A DNA stretch of 64,000 nt from Prinsepia uniflora. Lineage: Eukaryota > Streptophyta > Magnoliopsida > Rosales > Rosaceae. The translations under genes were made by a program, and so were the position numbers. A model generated the notes under the pieces. It was not told the DNA's origin. It was given only the letters and a program-made list of their open reading frames with translations, and did no database searches. Of this stretch, positions 1-11,747 are shown one piece after another. Position 1 is the stretch's first letter; each line of letters starts with the position of its first letter. The stretch spans positions 48,964,252 to 49,028,251 of the forward strand of contig CM064872.1 in the NCBI GenBank assembly GCA_032719365.1. Direction: 5' to 3'.

Positions 1-1419
1 AATCAATCATGTAAAATGTTTAACTATGCATGTATAACAGTTTATAAAACAAACGTCCACTTACACACCATCCAAACTGCTCAATCTCGACCTATTCGCT
101 CCTCCGAAGTCTCGGGAATATTACGGCCTGTCAAACATAACAAATTAGGGTCACTACGCCATAACATAACCTCATATGACAATCCCCTCATCCCCGGGAT
201 TTTATAACAATATTTAAAAGCGAACTATACACTTCGGACGCCCAAAAGTATCATGAAACAGCGTATGATCGACTAGAAACCTGTGCCAATAGGTCTGTAT
301 CGTCGAAAACATCAAAAAGTGTGTTGAACACTTCCCCTGAAAGTCAACCATGTGTCCCCACGCGCGGCTTGAACATGCTACGTGTGAATCCACGCGCCAA
401 TGAATAGTGTCATCATCCCAACCCCGTCTGTCTGCAAAACGGGTCCGTGAACCCGCGACTCGACCCGATTAGAAATCCATCAATTCAACCTCAATTTCAT
501 CCGATCTTTCACTAGATTTCATTTAATCAATCTTAATTAAGGATCTGCATACTTAATTTCATGAATTCATACCTCAATCGATCGATTTCTAATTTCATTT
601 CTGGAAGGGTCACGGGCTCAATTTTATCCAATTTCAATCAGTTTCATCATTCTAATCAATCAGGAAGTATCTTAGGATCATTCTAAATGTGAATTCGAAA
701 TCAATTTCATGTTTCCTTACCTCCAATTACACGAACCCAAGCTCGAATTTTCCAAAGTTTCGCAGGGTCTGTTCTTGGCTTGTTCTTCGTCAATTCCCTT
801 CGTTTTTGAAGTGGTTCAACTCGTCTGGATCCTAGGGAACTCAATCTAAGCTTAGTCCCAACAATTATAGTCCATGGATTCAAATTCGAAATCTCAATTC
901 TTTCGAATTTCTACGTATGGGTTTCAGGTTTTCTTCCTTTTCTGTCTTCTTTCTTTCTTGTTTTTTATTCTCTAATCACGCAGTTGTTCGAATGCCTCAG
1001 TAATTAGGGATGCGTTGTTGTGTGAACGGTTTTTGGGTCGATCATCTCCCTATTTTTCTTTTCTGTTCTGCACAATTAAACTTTAACCAATGCTTTTTAT
1101 ACCACACACACACACAGCCAACCCAAGCCACTAATCCCATGTCCACAGGTGACATGTGTCACTCAAGGAACTAAATGAGTCACGGTTTGCTCATTCATCA
1201 AAATCAAGATCAATTTACCATTTTACCCTTTGCTCGTAAAATTACCAAAATGCCCATCGTTGTTTTAGACCCGTAACCATCACATCCAAACTTCGTTTTT
1301 AATGTGCCGCCTGTCTACAGATTTAGCGTCTCGAGACCTACCCCATTAACCAAGGGTAAAATCGTCATTTCCCTCTAAAATTTCCAAATTTCCCTTTTTC
1401 GAATTTCCGGGTCGTCACA
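1..1419 (-). mobile_element. Gypsy-type LTR, 5' (U3) portion, minus strand, cut by the window edge
   Basis: Read on the minus strand the piece starts at 1419 with TGTGACGACCCGG, a variant of the TGTAACGACCC start shared by the long LTRs of this window, and runs off the left edge. It keeps the usual order: a U3 unit with GTGCCGCCTGTCTACAG on the plus strand near 1300, the palindromic GTGACA..TGTCAC site near 1147, a donor-like GAG/GTAAGG at 720 and a GC-rich ACGCGC block near 358-402. The small ORF at 16-207 is a chance ORF. It interrupts a copia remnant. The other end is outside the window, so the target duplication cannot be tested. Confidence 0.75.
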
Positions 1420-2912
1420 ATATTTTTTTAAGGATCTCGAATAAGGAGATTACTAAGAGTGCCAAGGACATCTTGAAGCAAGAATACATAGGGGATCCTT
1501 AGGTAAGAGCGGCAAAATTACAATCTCTTAGAAGAGACTTTGAATATACAAGAATGAAAAATTATTAGACAATCTCTATATACAATGTTTAGATTATTTG
1601 GTGTTGTTAACCAACTGAAGATGTATGGTGAAGGGATTACTAAAAATTTATTAGTATAGAAAATTCTATTAAGTCTAACTAAAACCTATGATTCTATTGT
1701 GTCAATGCTTGAGGAAACTAAAGACCTAAAGCATATCAGCGTTAAAAGCATTATTGCATTTATCATGGATTTGATCCATGCTTGAAAATGCACATTGAGG
1801 GTGATGTTGAGAAGGAATTCTCTACTATGAGTGTACACGACAAGACACAATCACAATCCAAATCTAATTAGGGCACATTCAAGAAGCAATTCAAAGGGGG
1901 CAATAAGGGCTAGACTAAGAATGCATGCAAAATTTGTGACAAATTACATTATGGTGAATGTTAGTGCAAAGAAAAGTGAAGTGTCACAAGTGTTCCAAGT
2001 TTGGACACATTTCTAAGGATTTCCTTATCAAGAATATGCTAATATAGCACATCAGATTGTTGAACTGGAAAGACATATGGTTAATGCATGCCATTCAACC
2101 TCAATTGATAAAGATGTGGATGTGCGGTACTTGGATAATGGATATAGTAACTGTATGATAGGACATGAGTCCTTATTGATCAATATTGACAGAGGTTTGA
2201 CCATGAAAGTGATGATGGGTATTGGGGAGTTAGTGCAAGCAATTCAAAAAGTCTCCCTAATGTTTCAAACTAAGTAAAGGTAACAAGTACATCAAGGATG
2301 TGATGCTAGTACCTGGCTTGGACGAAAATCTACTACATGTGAGCCAAATTATAGAACACAGGTATTGCCTAGTGTTTGGGGATGTCAATGTTACCATCTA
2401 TGAGAATAAAGTCGTGAAAGATAGAATAGTAAAGGTTCCAATCACTGCACAAAAATGCTCTGAAACCAAGGATTGTTCATACCTGTGCCACAAGTGTTTT
2501 TAGCCTCTTGAATCATGGTACCTGAAGATGCTAAGATAGAAGGACATGGTAAATGCTTTGTGTAGCCTAGATGGTGAGAAGGAAATATGTGAGGAATGCA
2601 TTACAGGAAAGCTCCATGTGAATCCTTTTGACACCGAAGAGGCATGGAAAGCGTCGACACCTATGGAACTCTTACAATCAGATATGTGGTTCAATGCAAA
2701 CAGAAACCATGATAGGTAACAAGTACTTCCTTACATTTTTTGATGATCATATTAGAATGTGTTGGCTATATTTTCTAAGACACAAATAAGGGGTATTGAA
2801 AGTATTCAAGAAGTTTAACGATGTTATTGAATTCCAAATAGGTTTCAAATTGAAGAAATCAAGAAGGGACAGTGGTGGAGAGTATACCAATGGTGGGTTT
2901 CGAATGTACAAG
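1420..2912 (+). pseudogene. Ty1/copia gag-protease-integrase remnant
   Basis: Translated fragments follow copia order. Near 1560-1790 is a gag (UBN2-like) stretch with FRLFGVVNQLKMYGEG and YDSIVSMLEETKDLKH. Two zinc knuckles follow at about 1923-2020: CKICDKLHYGEC, then CHKCSKFGHISKD whose last cysteine is lost. A decayed protease motif is at about 2120 (YLDNGYSN, where the family usually has D-S-G). A GAG-pre-integrase part (CEECITGKLH, then a LLQSDMW-like segment) lies at 2590-2690, and an integrase core at 2720-2900 with FFDDH and DSGGEY, two of the three acidic residues. Many stops and frame changes break it. Reverse transcriptase and RNase H are missing because the copy ends at about 2912, where an unrelated retroelement tail begins. 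It is an old, non-functional copy. Confidence 0.85.
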
Positions 2913-3303
2913 TATATATCTTGAGGTGTTTGTTTTAAATTTTGCAAAAGTAATTTATTTCTATTATGTGAGCATTTTTTCTCACATGCTTTGAGTGCAA
3001 ACACAAACCCTTACAAATTGAGGGAATTTATGAGTGCATATCTTTGTGACTTGATTCATACTTGTTTTTATTCATGATTAAGATCCATTTCACCATATTT
3101 ACTCATTATATTACTTGTTTAACATTTTGTTATCATGTATTAACTCTTGAATTCCATATGCTTAAATTTCTACTAGTGAAAATCTTTTATGCCATGATAA
3201 TAATAAAATTTTGAGACAAGTGGTTAAGGGCTTACTGGTTTTGAATTCTTAGTTTAATTTAAGTATTTTCTAGGGACTAACAAAGTCTAAGTGTGGGGGT
3301 ACT
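2913..3303 (+). mobile_element. 3' internal tail of an Athila/Tat-like retroelement, with PPT
   Basis: This AT-rich non-coding stretch closely matches 25365-25759 (shared segment from TTTTGCAAAAGTA through ATTGAGTG/GGAATTTATGAG). It ends in the purine-rich tract AAGTGTGGGGGTACT next to an LTR start TGATAGGTC. That PPT style is usual for plant Athila/Tat Ty3/gypsy elements, but no coding domain remains to confirm the lineage. Confidence 0.6.
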
Positions 3304-4041
3304 TGATAGGTCTTCAATTAAACATTCTTTTATATTATTTTATACCCTTTATACTTGTCTTAAATATTAAAATACTAAAAAATTGGAGAAAATAATATAT
3401 TTTGTGAAAATTATTTAGAATTTAATAAAACTTGGAATTTGGACCGTTCTAACGAAAGAATCGTCCCAATCGGAGTTCGAACGAGAAAATTATGGATGAA
3501 ATTCGGTAGATTTGTATAAATCCATTTTAAAATTGCAAATTCTTTTGCTCTGCCCAAAAGCCCAAAAGCCCAAGTCGCGCAAGCCCACAACCCAGTCGCC
3601 AGCCCAAAGCACAAGCCTAGAAACCCAATTCACGTGGCCCAGTTCCTTCGCCAGCCCATCAGAACCGTCGGTAAACGCTTGTCGAATCGCCAGCCCAGAG
3701 CCGACCCGGCCACTATCAGCAAAGAACGCGTGAAGCCCACTCCTTCTTGTCAGTCAACGCCTATCGAAGTCAACTTCTAGAGCGCCTGCAGCTGCTGCCG
3801 ACTCACCTGCTCTCCATTCAGCTGCTCCATGCCGAGTCTATCCATCCAGCTCAGCCAAGCCACGGTGATTCCTACCTAACTTTGTCAGCAGCTTGCTGCT
3901 GATTCAACCACTCCATCTTTTTCAGATTTTCTGCACAATTCAGCCATTTTCCAGCCAAAATTCAGATTCATCCATCATTTCTTCAATTTATTTTTTATTT
4001 CTTTATATTTAATCTTTGTATTTTAATTTTTGGCACTCCCT

Positions 4042-4050
4042 CTATAAATA
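4042..4050 (+). promoter_or_regulatory. LTR TATA box (CTATAAATA)
   Basis: CTATAAATA follows CTCCCT and precedes an AGGAGGCCATTTC leader. The same element lies at 26514-26522 in the second copy. The position in the LTR fits a U3/R core promoter. Confidence 0.6.
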
Positions 4051-4433
4051 AGGAGGCCATTTCATTTGTTGGGGTTCTCCAATTGTCCCCATGTTTCCCC
4101 TTTCTTCCATTTTCTTAGTTCATTTTAGTTTAGTTCTTTTTTCTCTCTCTTTTGAGAGACATTTTTTGGGAACATTTTAGCTTCTTTTAGATTTTTCTTC
4201 TTAAATTTCTTTTAATTTTTGTTTTTAATTTTGTTCTTAATTTATGTTATTATATTTTGTTTCTTAATTTCATTTCTTCTTTACTTTGTTCTTGTGACTT
4301 TTCTTTGAGAGCTCTTAGAAATAATTATGTGTGTTCTTTACGAAATGCCTAGGCCAACTAATTCTAAGGCAATTCAAGAGTTTTTAAGACCGAATTCCTC
4401 GTATTTATTCTTCCATCTTCACAAGTTTCCTGC

Positions 4434-4765
4434 CGCTGTTCGGTGATTCTTGTGAAAACCCATATTTTTCTACTTAAATTCTTGTTATTTTTATTGGTTT
4501 TACTTATAATTCAATATATGTGTTGGTATTTTCTTTCTAACATTTGTAAGTAAGAATGCAATCTCCATGTGTTTTACTTTTAAATTTTTTTTTACTTAAT
4601 ATGTTTTAATGCTTAAACTTTAATTCAACGCTAAATGTTGATCCGCTGTTCGGGGCATTTAGAATATAATTGAAGAGATTTAATGTTTGACCGCTGTTTG
4701 GTGCGTTAAATCACAAACTTAAGGTGGATCATATTGTAAGTAATAATCCGTTATTCGGTACATTT
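4434..4765 (+). repeat. Four dispersed CCGCTGTTCGG words
   Basis: Four variants of one word occur at about 4434, 4650, 4691 and 4750: CCGCTGTTCGG twice, CCGCTGTTTGG and CCGTTATTCGG. Each is followed by a G/T-rich step into a short AT-rich segment. They lie downstream of the TATA box in the LTR. Confidence 0.5.
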
Positions 4766-4974
4766 ATAATATGAAAAATGTATGCATATAATTGAGATGA
4801 TGAAGGTAAGATTTGATGATTAGTTCAATATAAGCATAATGTTAGAGTGTTGGTAAAAATTGTGTTTGAAGAAAGTTCACTTGTACAAAGATTAAAGTAG
4901 GAGTAGAATTAAGTTCATAATTGTTTTTACTTGTTTTCTTTATTTTTTTATTACTATCTTTCAAAACCCATTTA

Positions 4975-5184
4975 TTCTTTCATTTTTTTATTCATTAATT
5001 CTTTTATTCTTTAATTCTTCAATTCATTCTTTTATTTTATAATTCTTTAATTATTTAATTATTTAATTCTTTAATTCTTTAATTCTTTAATTCTTTAATT
5101 CTTTAATTCATTTATTCATTAATTCTTTAATTATTTCATTCATTAATTCATTTATTAATTTATTCTTTTATTCTTTATTCTTTC
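4975..5184 (+). repeat. TTCTTTAA-type simple repeat
   Basis: An imperfect tandem array of ATTCTTTA units mixed with ATTCATTT and ATTATTTA variants, inside the Athila/Tat-like LTR. Confidence 0.85.
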
Positions 5185-5224
5185 TCACTAACATATTATT
5201 CATTTGTTAGTGTATATATATAAA

Positions 5225-5725
5225 TTGTGCATGTTATACTTGTTTATAATTTTTTAATTTTTTTCATATAATATTTGTTCTGAATTTTCATAATATACTT
5301 GTTTATAATCTCTATACTTGTTTATACTATATTTGTTTATTTTTATTCTTATACATGTACATATTATACTTGTTCATAATGTTTATCTTTATACATGTTT
5401 ATATTATACATGTATATTATATTTATTTAATTTTATACTTGTTCATAACTTTTATTTTTATGCTTGTTCATAATTTTGATTCTTATAATTGTTCTTATTA
5501 TATTTGTTTATAATGTTCATACTTTACTTGTTCATAATTGTGTATATACTTGTTCATATGAAAATTGTTTATATAAATTTAAATTCTTATTATACTTGTT
5601 TATGATTGTACATACTTGTTCATATTTTCATTGTTTATTATTGTAGATATTTGTTCATACTTGTACATAATGTTCATATTATACTTGTTCATAAATTGTA
5701 TATTATACTTGTTCACTTTTTCTTA
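5225..5725 (+). repeat. TATACTTGTTCATAA-type degenerate minisatellite
   Basis: Many imperfect copies of TATACTTGTTCATAAT and TTTATACTTGTTTAT, roughly 14-25 bp apart. Short ORFs here only reflect the repeat. Confidence 0.8.
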
Positions 5726-6575
5726 TTTTCATTTTTATTTCTTTTGAATTGTTTCTATAAATTTAAAAAAACAAATTTCGTAAAAAAAAATTCATTTTAA
5801 ATTAAGTTTGTCTTTTTCTGTATTTATTTATAAAAAAAATCAAAAATAAAAATTTGTTTTAAAATAAAGAAAACTTTTTCATTATCTTTTTAATTATAAA
5901 AAAAAATTAATTTCAAATTTTTCTAGTCTTAAATTTGTGATATAATTGCAAATAGATCTTGTGCATAATCAATATGTTAGTGTGAATATCCTTACCTGTC
6001 AATATCATTACTTGTGCATAAAACCATACTTGTGAATAAATTGTTCATACTTGAATAAATGGTTCATATGTAAATTGTCATGTTATACTTGTAAATTGTG
6101 CATAAAAACATACATGTAAATAATTCTCGCATTCATGCATTAGTCTCGGCTATACGTAGATCACATGTGTTTCGAAATATAGATTTTGATCTTTAATGGA
6201 ATAGATGAAGTCTCGTTTGTTAACTCTCACCTACGGTGATTGGTAACACTTGAGTTATCTTATTTCCTCTGGAGTAAGAAATTTTCAAGGGTAATGTTTA
6301 GGACAAAAGACGGTACTCATAACGGGCTTTAGGTCAAAGAAAGGGATATCAATGGAGTTTAAGTCTCGGGATGTCTTAAAATTAGCCATACCTCTTATGT
6401 TTATTGTTTCTAACCTGGTCACATTTGGACTTGCCCAAACAGTTGAATAAATCTAAGATATTTACTTAGGACGTACGGATGTAGAAGTCTTCATCTAAAC
6501 TTTGAAGTTATGTGAACCATATATATTTTTTACTTCCTCCAACATGTAAATATTGTTTATATCTTTTTACATTTG

Positions 6576-8196
6576 TTTAGGACTGGAATGGATTGCTGGG
6601 AACTGGACGAACCTAATGGGATTGGATTGGGTGAAAATGGTGGAGGAATTGCAGAGAACCGGTCACGCCGGTTCAGTACAGTCGAACCGGTTGACTCGAG
6701 GAAGACGATGACACTATAGCAGCGCGTGAGGCCCACGCGCAGCCACTTTGGCCGGCGTGTGGGGAGGATTCTCAGGAAACTTCCAACATGTTTTTTGGTT
6801 TAAATGTTGTAAGGAATCTATTGGGACAAGTTTCGGGAAAATCGGATGTTGTTTTGGGATAGTTCTAGAATCCGGACGGTTTAGGGTTTAAATTTAAATT
6901 ACGTTTAAATTCCCGAAAATTTGGGGAAATTAGGGTTAGCGTATTTGACGTATATGTGACCCTATTTGGTGATTATTGACAGGACAAGAGACGCCTGAGA
7001 CGGTTAAGGAGCGCAAGGACCGCGATTGATACTTTCTGATTCGTGAGTGGACTCTTTCTTTTCTTACGAGCATGCCTAACTGTTTTTATTTATGATTTAT
7101 GATTTTAAGTATGTTTCTATGCTTTTTAATGATGTTATATGTGGTTTATATACTTGCACGTTTTTTGAGACATTTTCGGGCTTTTTGCACTTTTTTCGAG
7201 AAAAACTGGATTTCTGATTTTGATGCTAAGCTTTTGGGTTTTCAATCTATAGTGTTTTCTGATGGTTATAAATGGATCATGAGACATGATTTTGGTAATC
7301 ATGGTTTTGATTTTAAAATCGGATTTCGAGAATCGAGATTTGGTTTTAAGGTTGAAAAAGTGGAATTCCGGATTTGGGTTCGGAATGACGGTTCTGGATG
7401 CAGAAGGGCTTCGGACCGGTAATTTCAGATTCGGGTTTGGATATGGAGTTAAAATGGTTTTTCATATGATTTCGGATTGGATTTGCTGGATCTGGATATT
7501 GGGTTTAAAGACCTGAATTTTGATGGACGGGGGACGGGCCCGGATTGAGTTTAAAGACTCGGGAGTTTAAAGACTCGGATATTTACGATATTGCCCCCGT
7601 AGGCCTATTGAGTTTAAAGACTCGGGAGTTTAAAGACTCGGATTACATTTGAGGCCTGGTTTGAGTTTAAAGACTCGGATAGACCCAGTAGGTTTGATCA
7701 GACTTGACATTTGTGGATTTGGGTTTTTATGACATGATCTTAGCGTATTTGTTATACTATTTTAAGTTGTGGTTTTCAGATACTTCGTTAGGCATGCATA
7801 CTTTATTTTAAAACGGAGGGAAAATTTTTATTGTTTTTCTTAATCCTTGTTTGTTTCTAAATCGTGTTTGAAACTCTTATTTCTTTTAGTCCACTCACAC
7901 TTTCTAGTTTTAATTTACCCTCCAGGTCGTGGTGATAGCGCTGGGGTGAACGTTGAGGCAGGGACCGAGGCATAGAGCTTTACGACATTCTTCCATTGCA
8001 AGATTAGCCTAGTAGGACTTTTGTGCCTGTTTTGTTAACGCCATGCTCTGTCCTACAGTTGTATTATATTTACTCCCTTGTCTGATAGCTATGCTTATGG
8101 TTATTTTGAGGTTCGTGTGGTACTCTAAGTGTGATTGTTAGATGGGAGCAGGGTTCGTCCCGGGTATCAAGGTGATATTTGGGACGGGTCCTGACA
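6576..8196 (+). repeat. 5' LTR of the chromovirus, left-truncated
   Basis: It matches 23598-25225 of the 3' LTR nearly throughout and ends GGGTCCTGACA. It keeps the GC-rich hairpin GCGCGTGAGGCCCACGCGC at 6722-6740, GTGAGTGGAC at 7043, the GAGTTTAAAGACTC hairpin array at 7547-7675, GTCCACTCAC at 7889 and CAG/GT at 7923-7927. Confidence 0.92.
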
Positions 8197-8198
8197 AT

Positions 8199-8210
8199 TG
8201 GTGTCAGAGC
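8199..8210 (+). other. Primer binding site, initiator tRNA-Met type
   Basis: TGGTGTCAGAGC sits two bases after the LTR end. It differs by one base from the TGGTATCAGAGC plant initiator-Met primer site seen in the other elements of this window. Confidence 0.85.
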
Positions 8211-8293
8211 ATAGGTTAGTCGGTTTGTGTCGGTAGGAGGTCGTTTTTAGGTGGTTTTACTAACTCTATGCCCTTTTCAGCGTACGTTCGACC

Positions 8294-8568
8294 ATGCCTC
8301 TGAGACGTGAACCCCCTCCACGACCTGAAGACGTGGCGAGAGAAGCAGAGAGTGCGTCAATAGAGCGAGCCCAGCGGCTCGGGGCTACTACGTTCAGTGG
8401 CGGGGCAGACCCAGAGGAAGCCCACCGATGGATCACCCGTCTTGAGCGGATTTTTGGGGTGATGCATTGTCCTCCCGGGGATCGTGTGTTGTTGGCTACC
8501 TTTCTGCTAGACGGCGCAGCGTATGAGTGGTGGTATACACTGGAGTTGTCAGGTTGGGACGCTCATAC
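8294..8568 (+). pseudogene. gag: Chromovirus gag, N-terminal part (split gene)
   Basis: The ORF opens at 8294, 83 bases after the primer site, with MPLRREPPPRPEDVA. It continues through FSGGADPEEAHRWI and the gag core segment AYEWWYTLE, typical of the Retrotrans_gag family of Ty3/gypsy elements (capsid formation). The gag reading ends at 8568, where a minus-strand LTR element begins after the target duplication CATAC; codons after this belong to the LTR. The rest of gag resumes at 18231 and the frame matches exactly once the insert and one CATAC are discounted. The gene was therefore open here until the insertion. Confidence 0.9.
8564..8568. repeat. Target site duplication CATAC, left
   Basis: It is identical to 18226-18230 and flanks LARD-1. 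Confidence 0.93.
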
Positions 8569-8621
8569 TGACAGGACCCATCCCAATCCCCCGGGGATTA
8601 GTGCGGGATGACCCTGCTCCC

Positions 8622-8642
8622 GTCTGACACGGAGTGTCAGAC
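8622..8642. other. LTR-terminal hairpin
   Basis: Nine-base arms GTCTGACAC and GTGTCAGAC with a GGA loop, about 50 bp from the LTR end. The same hairpin is at 15261-15281 and 62476-62496, and is decayed near 29697 and 43224. Confidence 0.85.
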
Positions 8643-9359
8643 AAGGGATTTCCGACCTTTGCCCTCCTGGGCTATCAGAGTACGCCAGGATCCGGAGGAG
8701 GTATGTGATATCTCGGTCTCTGCTACAGTCCACATCCGATGTCAACCTGAAGGGCAGTCAAAACATTAAAAACTGTGAGTGGACAAAACAAAGAGTTTAT
8801 AAAAGCATTTCATAAGACATTTGTACCCTCCACTAAAAAGCATGCATGCATTCGAAAACCATTTATCCAAAACAAACCATATGTGGGACTAAGCCCAAAG
8901 CAGATATAAACCAAGGTCGAAAGGACCACAATGAAAATGACCATACGGGCCACTGCCCAAATCCATAAGGGACTCGGCCCCAAACCATAAAGAAACCAAG
9001 TACACGAGCCACTGCTCAGATCCTATGCACACCTGTGCACACCACTTATCATATATCATATGTACATATAAGTCACACAACCAACCCTGTCACGGTATCC
9101 AAAGCTACGCGCGTGCTACCCGGGTCTCAATCTGAGTCTTCTCAAAGTCAAGGTCAATGTCCGCAGACCACTGACCCTACCCGAGGTAATAGTAACCATA
9201 GCCTTCCTGAGAGTAAGAAACCCAACTGGGGGTGACTCCACTCAGTCGGTGCTCCGTGACTACTCCGGGGTCCACCCAGGCCAACGACCCTCCCCGGAGG
9301 AGATAGTAGAACATGTAAAGGAAGGTAGATGAACATATATATACATAAAATAAACATTC

Positions 9360-9595
9360 ATGACCGGTTCCCCTGAACCGTCATGATCCCTAATATCCAT
9401 AATCAGGTAACATGCCGGTTCCCATAAACCGTCATGTACCGTAATAACATAACCAGGGTTCATGCCGGTCCACATAAACCGTCAAGAACCAGAATGACCT
9501 GACAAAGGTTCATCCCGGTTCCCATAAACCGTCATGAACCACAATGACCTTTCCAGAGTTCATGCCGGTTCCCGTAAACCGTCATGAACTTGGAA
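9360..9595 (-). repeat. Minisatellite of CGGTT-loop-AACCG units in LARD-1 3' LTR
   Basis: About five units of roughly 50 bp, each with CATGCCGGTTCCCATAAACC or a close variant followed by GTCATGAACC. The same array is at 16005-16235 and, on the plus strand, 28840-28975. Confidence 0.9.
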
Positions 9596-11747
9596 ATCCA
9601 TGTAGGGTCCCTGACCCGAAATCATAAACCAATAAGTAACTGGGTCTCGTGCCCGAACATATGACTCAACTGGGCACCGTGCCCGATATCTAAGGGTCAG
9701 TCACGACTCCGATCATAGTGATGCGTGCAACCATCCATCCAGGACCGCTCTCAATCCTGGTATGTCGCCGTGAACGAATCAACTGACGCGACCACCACAA
9801 GATCATGGTGCACTCATCACCGATCGATATCCTGAACCGTCAGCACTCCGAAGTCGAGCCTCCCCAGGCTGCCCGACCACGAATCGTGCATCGTGACCTC
9901 TCCGGAAGGAACACATCCCAATCCGGAGGCGAGCGTCATATCGTTGATCGTCGTGCACATAGCACCCGCCGCGACCACAATTTAGACCTGAAGGTCGTAA
10001 ATAGCGTCATATGCCCGAGACAAAACCAAATGGGTCTCATACTCGAGTTTATCCATTTAGAAATCCAAAATCAAATCATTTAAATCAATAAAGAAATACA
10101 GACCCGTATAAGCACCGTATAAGGCCGAAACCTCGAAATACGTGCTTATATGTAACCACATACAAATGCACCCATGGCATCATCAAACAAGTAATAAAAC
10201 ATATAATAAACATTTATGCATGCACCAATTTAGAAAACAAGGTCCACTCACAGACCGTCCGAGTTGTCGCCTCGATTTGCGTGCCATACGGCTCCCCGAG
10301 CCGATCACCGTCACCGGGACTCCCAAACCTGTCCAAATCGTAATAGAAGATTACTAACTACTTAATTAACCTCCTACCAAAGCCCCGTAATTTTCCTGTA
10401 TTTTTAACTATTTTTAAAACCGAACCTAAACCTTCCGATGCCCCGAAACATATCGAGACGGTGTCCGATCGACACGAAACCAGTCCCAAAATGTTCGTTA
10501 CATAGAATAGAAGATTTTGTATGTTGGAACCTTTCCTAGATTCCCTGCCACGCGCCCTCACGCGCCGCCTGAAGTGGCTGCGCGTGGGCCTCACGCGCCG
10601 CTACAGTACCCGTCTTCTCCAGCGATCGAACCGGTCTCGGCCGGCCGGTCCGGTAAAACCCCTACAACTGGACCGGCGTAACCGGTCCAGGCCTCCTTCT
10701 CCCTCATTTTTCATCCGTTTTCTTCCATTCCAATTCCTAAATTCCTATTTCTTCATTTACTATCTAACCCAATCCCTAAATCTAAGAAAAACCCACCCGA
10801 AACCCCTAGTTCGAAATAGACCTCACGGTCCAGTTTTTCCCCGCCGTTCCCACGGCCTCCTCTGTCGTGAACCAGCCTTCAAAGCTTCCTAAAACTATCC
10901 TAGCAACATATTTAGTTCAGTGGAAACATCCAAATCGGCCCATAACAAATAATATTGAAAATGGACAAAATCGGGTAAAACCGATTACCTCGATCTCCTC
11001 CTCCTCCGCCGTCCACGGCGGTGCGTCCTGGGCCGGCCACCTGCGTCCACCGGTCCATCCTCACTCTCTGGTCTCTCCTATATGATCATTGGAAAGGGTT
11101 GAATGGGTTTGGGTGAGAAATGGGATCGGGTTTGGTTGGAGGAAAAATGGAAAATGATCGATGATGAAGGAATGGGAGATGCATGTATGTGGGATGGTAA
11201 CCAGTGGATGGGTGACAAGTGTCACTCATCCATTGGTTGCTGAAAAGCAACTGGGCCCACTAAAGTCCAAAAGTTCCTCGTAAAACGTGCCATCATGAAT
11301 AGTATTCCGGAACTACCGTGAACCATAACTTCGCCGTCGAACGTCCGAATTCGACGTGCCGACTGTCTACGGATTCGTATCGTCCTTATCTACGTAACGG
11401 TCTTCGGCCCTCGGCCATCGGACCTCCCTGTCAAAAAGTCAACATTTGACCCCTTTTATCCAAAATTACCAAAATGCCCCTAAACTTCCGAACGTCATAA
11501 CTTCTTCCTCGAACGTCGGAATTGAACGTGCCACCTGTCTATGAACTCGTGACGTCACGAACTACGTCACGGTCATCGGTCAAAGTCCATTTGACCGCCC
11601 GATTGAAAAGTCAACGTTTTGCCACCACCAGGGGAAAAACGGTCATTTCGCATCGTTCGTCCTATTTCGCCCAACTAATCACGGATTAGCCTCACTAATC
11701 GTGATTAGTCACTAATCTAATCCTGGAATTTGGGACGGGTCGTTACA

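Larger units (their letters stand above)
3304..6575 (+). mobile_element. Athila/Tat-like LTR, 3' truncated
   Basis: The LTR begins TGATAGGTCTTCAATTAA after a PPT and is collinear with 25760-26555. Its U3 ends in a TATA box at 4042, followed by a pyrimidine-rich leader. Beyond 4400 come repeated CCGCTGTTCGG words and then long AT-rich repeats (4975-5720). From 5730 to 6575 I see only AT-rich and unique-looking LTR sequence without genes. The end is lost at about 6575, where a truncated chromovirus LTR is joined without a recognisable LTR terminus. Confidence 0.6.
8569..11747 (-). repeat. LARD-1 3' LTR (3179 bp)
   Basis: It is bounded by TGACAGGACCC on the left and GGGTCGTTACA on the right. 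It contains the terminal hairpin 8622-8642, GTGAGTGGAC 8775-8784, a CGGTT..AACCG hairpin-type minisatellite of about 50 bp period (9360-9590), GTCCACTCAC 10242-10251, the GC hairpin 10580-10598, the 26 bp palindrome 11206-11231 and CGTGACGTCACG 11548-11559. No genes. Confidence 0.93.

Noticed and set aside
7545..7680. CRISPR-like array (repeated GAGTTTAAAGACTCGG with spacers)
   Set aside because: Spacing is irregular, some units abut, the setting is a plant LTR, and the same array is in several LTR copies. It is an LTR hairpin/minisatellite array.
6576..8196. Segmental duplication with 23598-25225
   Set aside because: They are the two LTRs of one chromovirus, as shown by primer site, PPT and gag-pol between them.
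8569..11747. Segmental duplication with 15208-18225
   Set aside because: They are the LTR pair of LARD-1, with primer site, PPT and a 5 bp target duplication.
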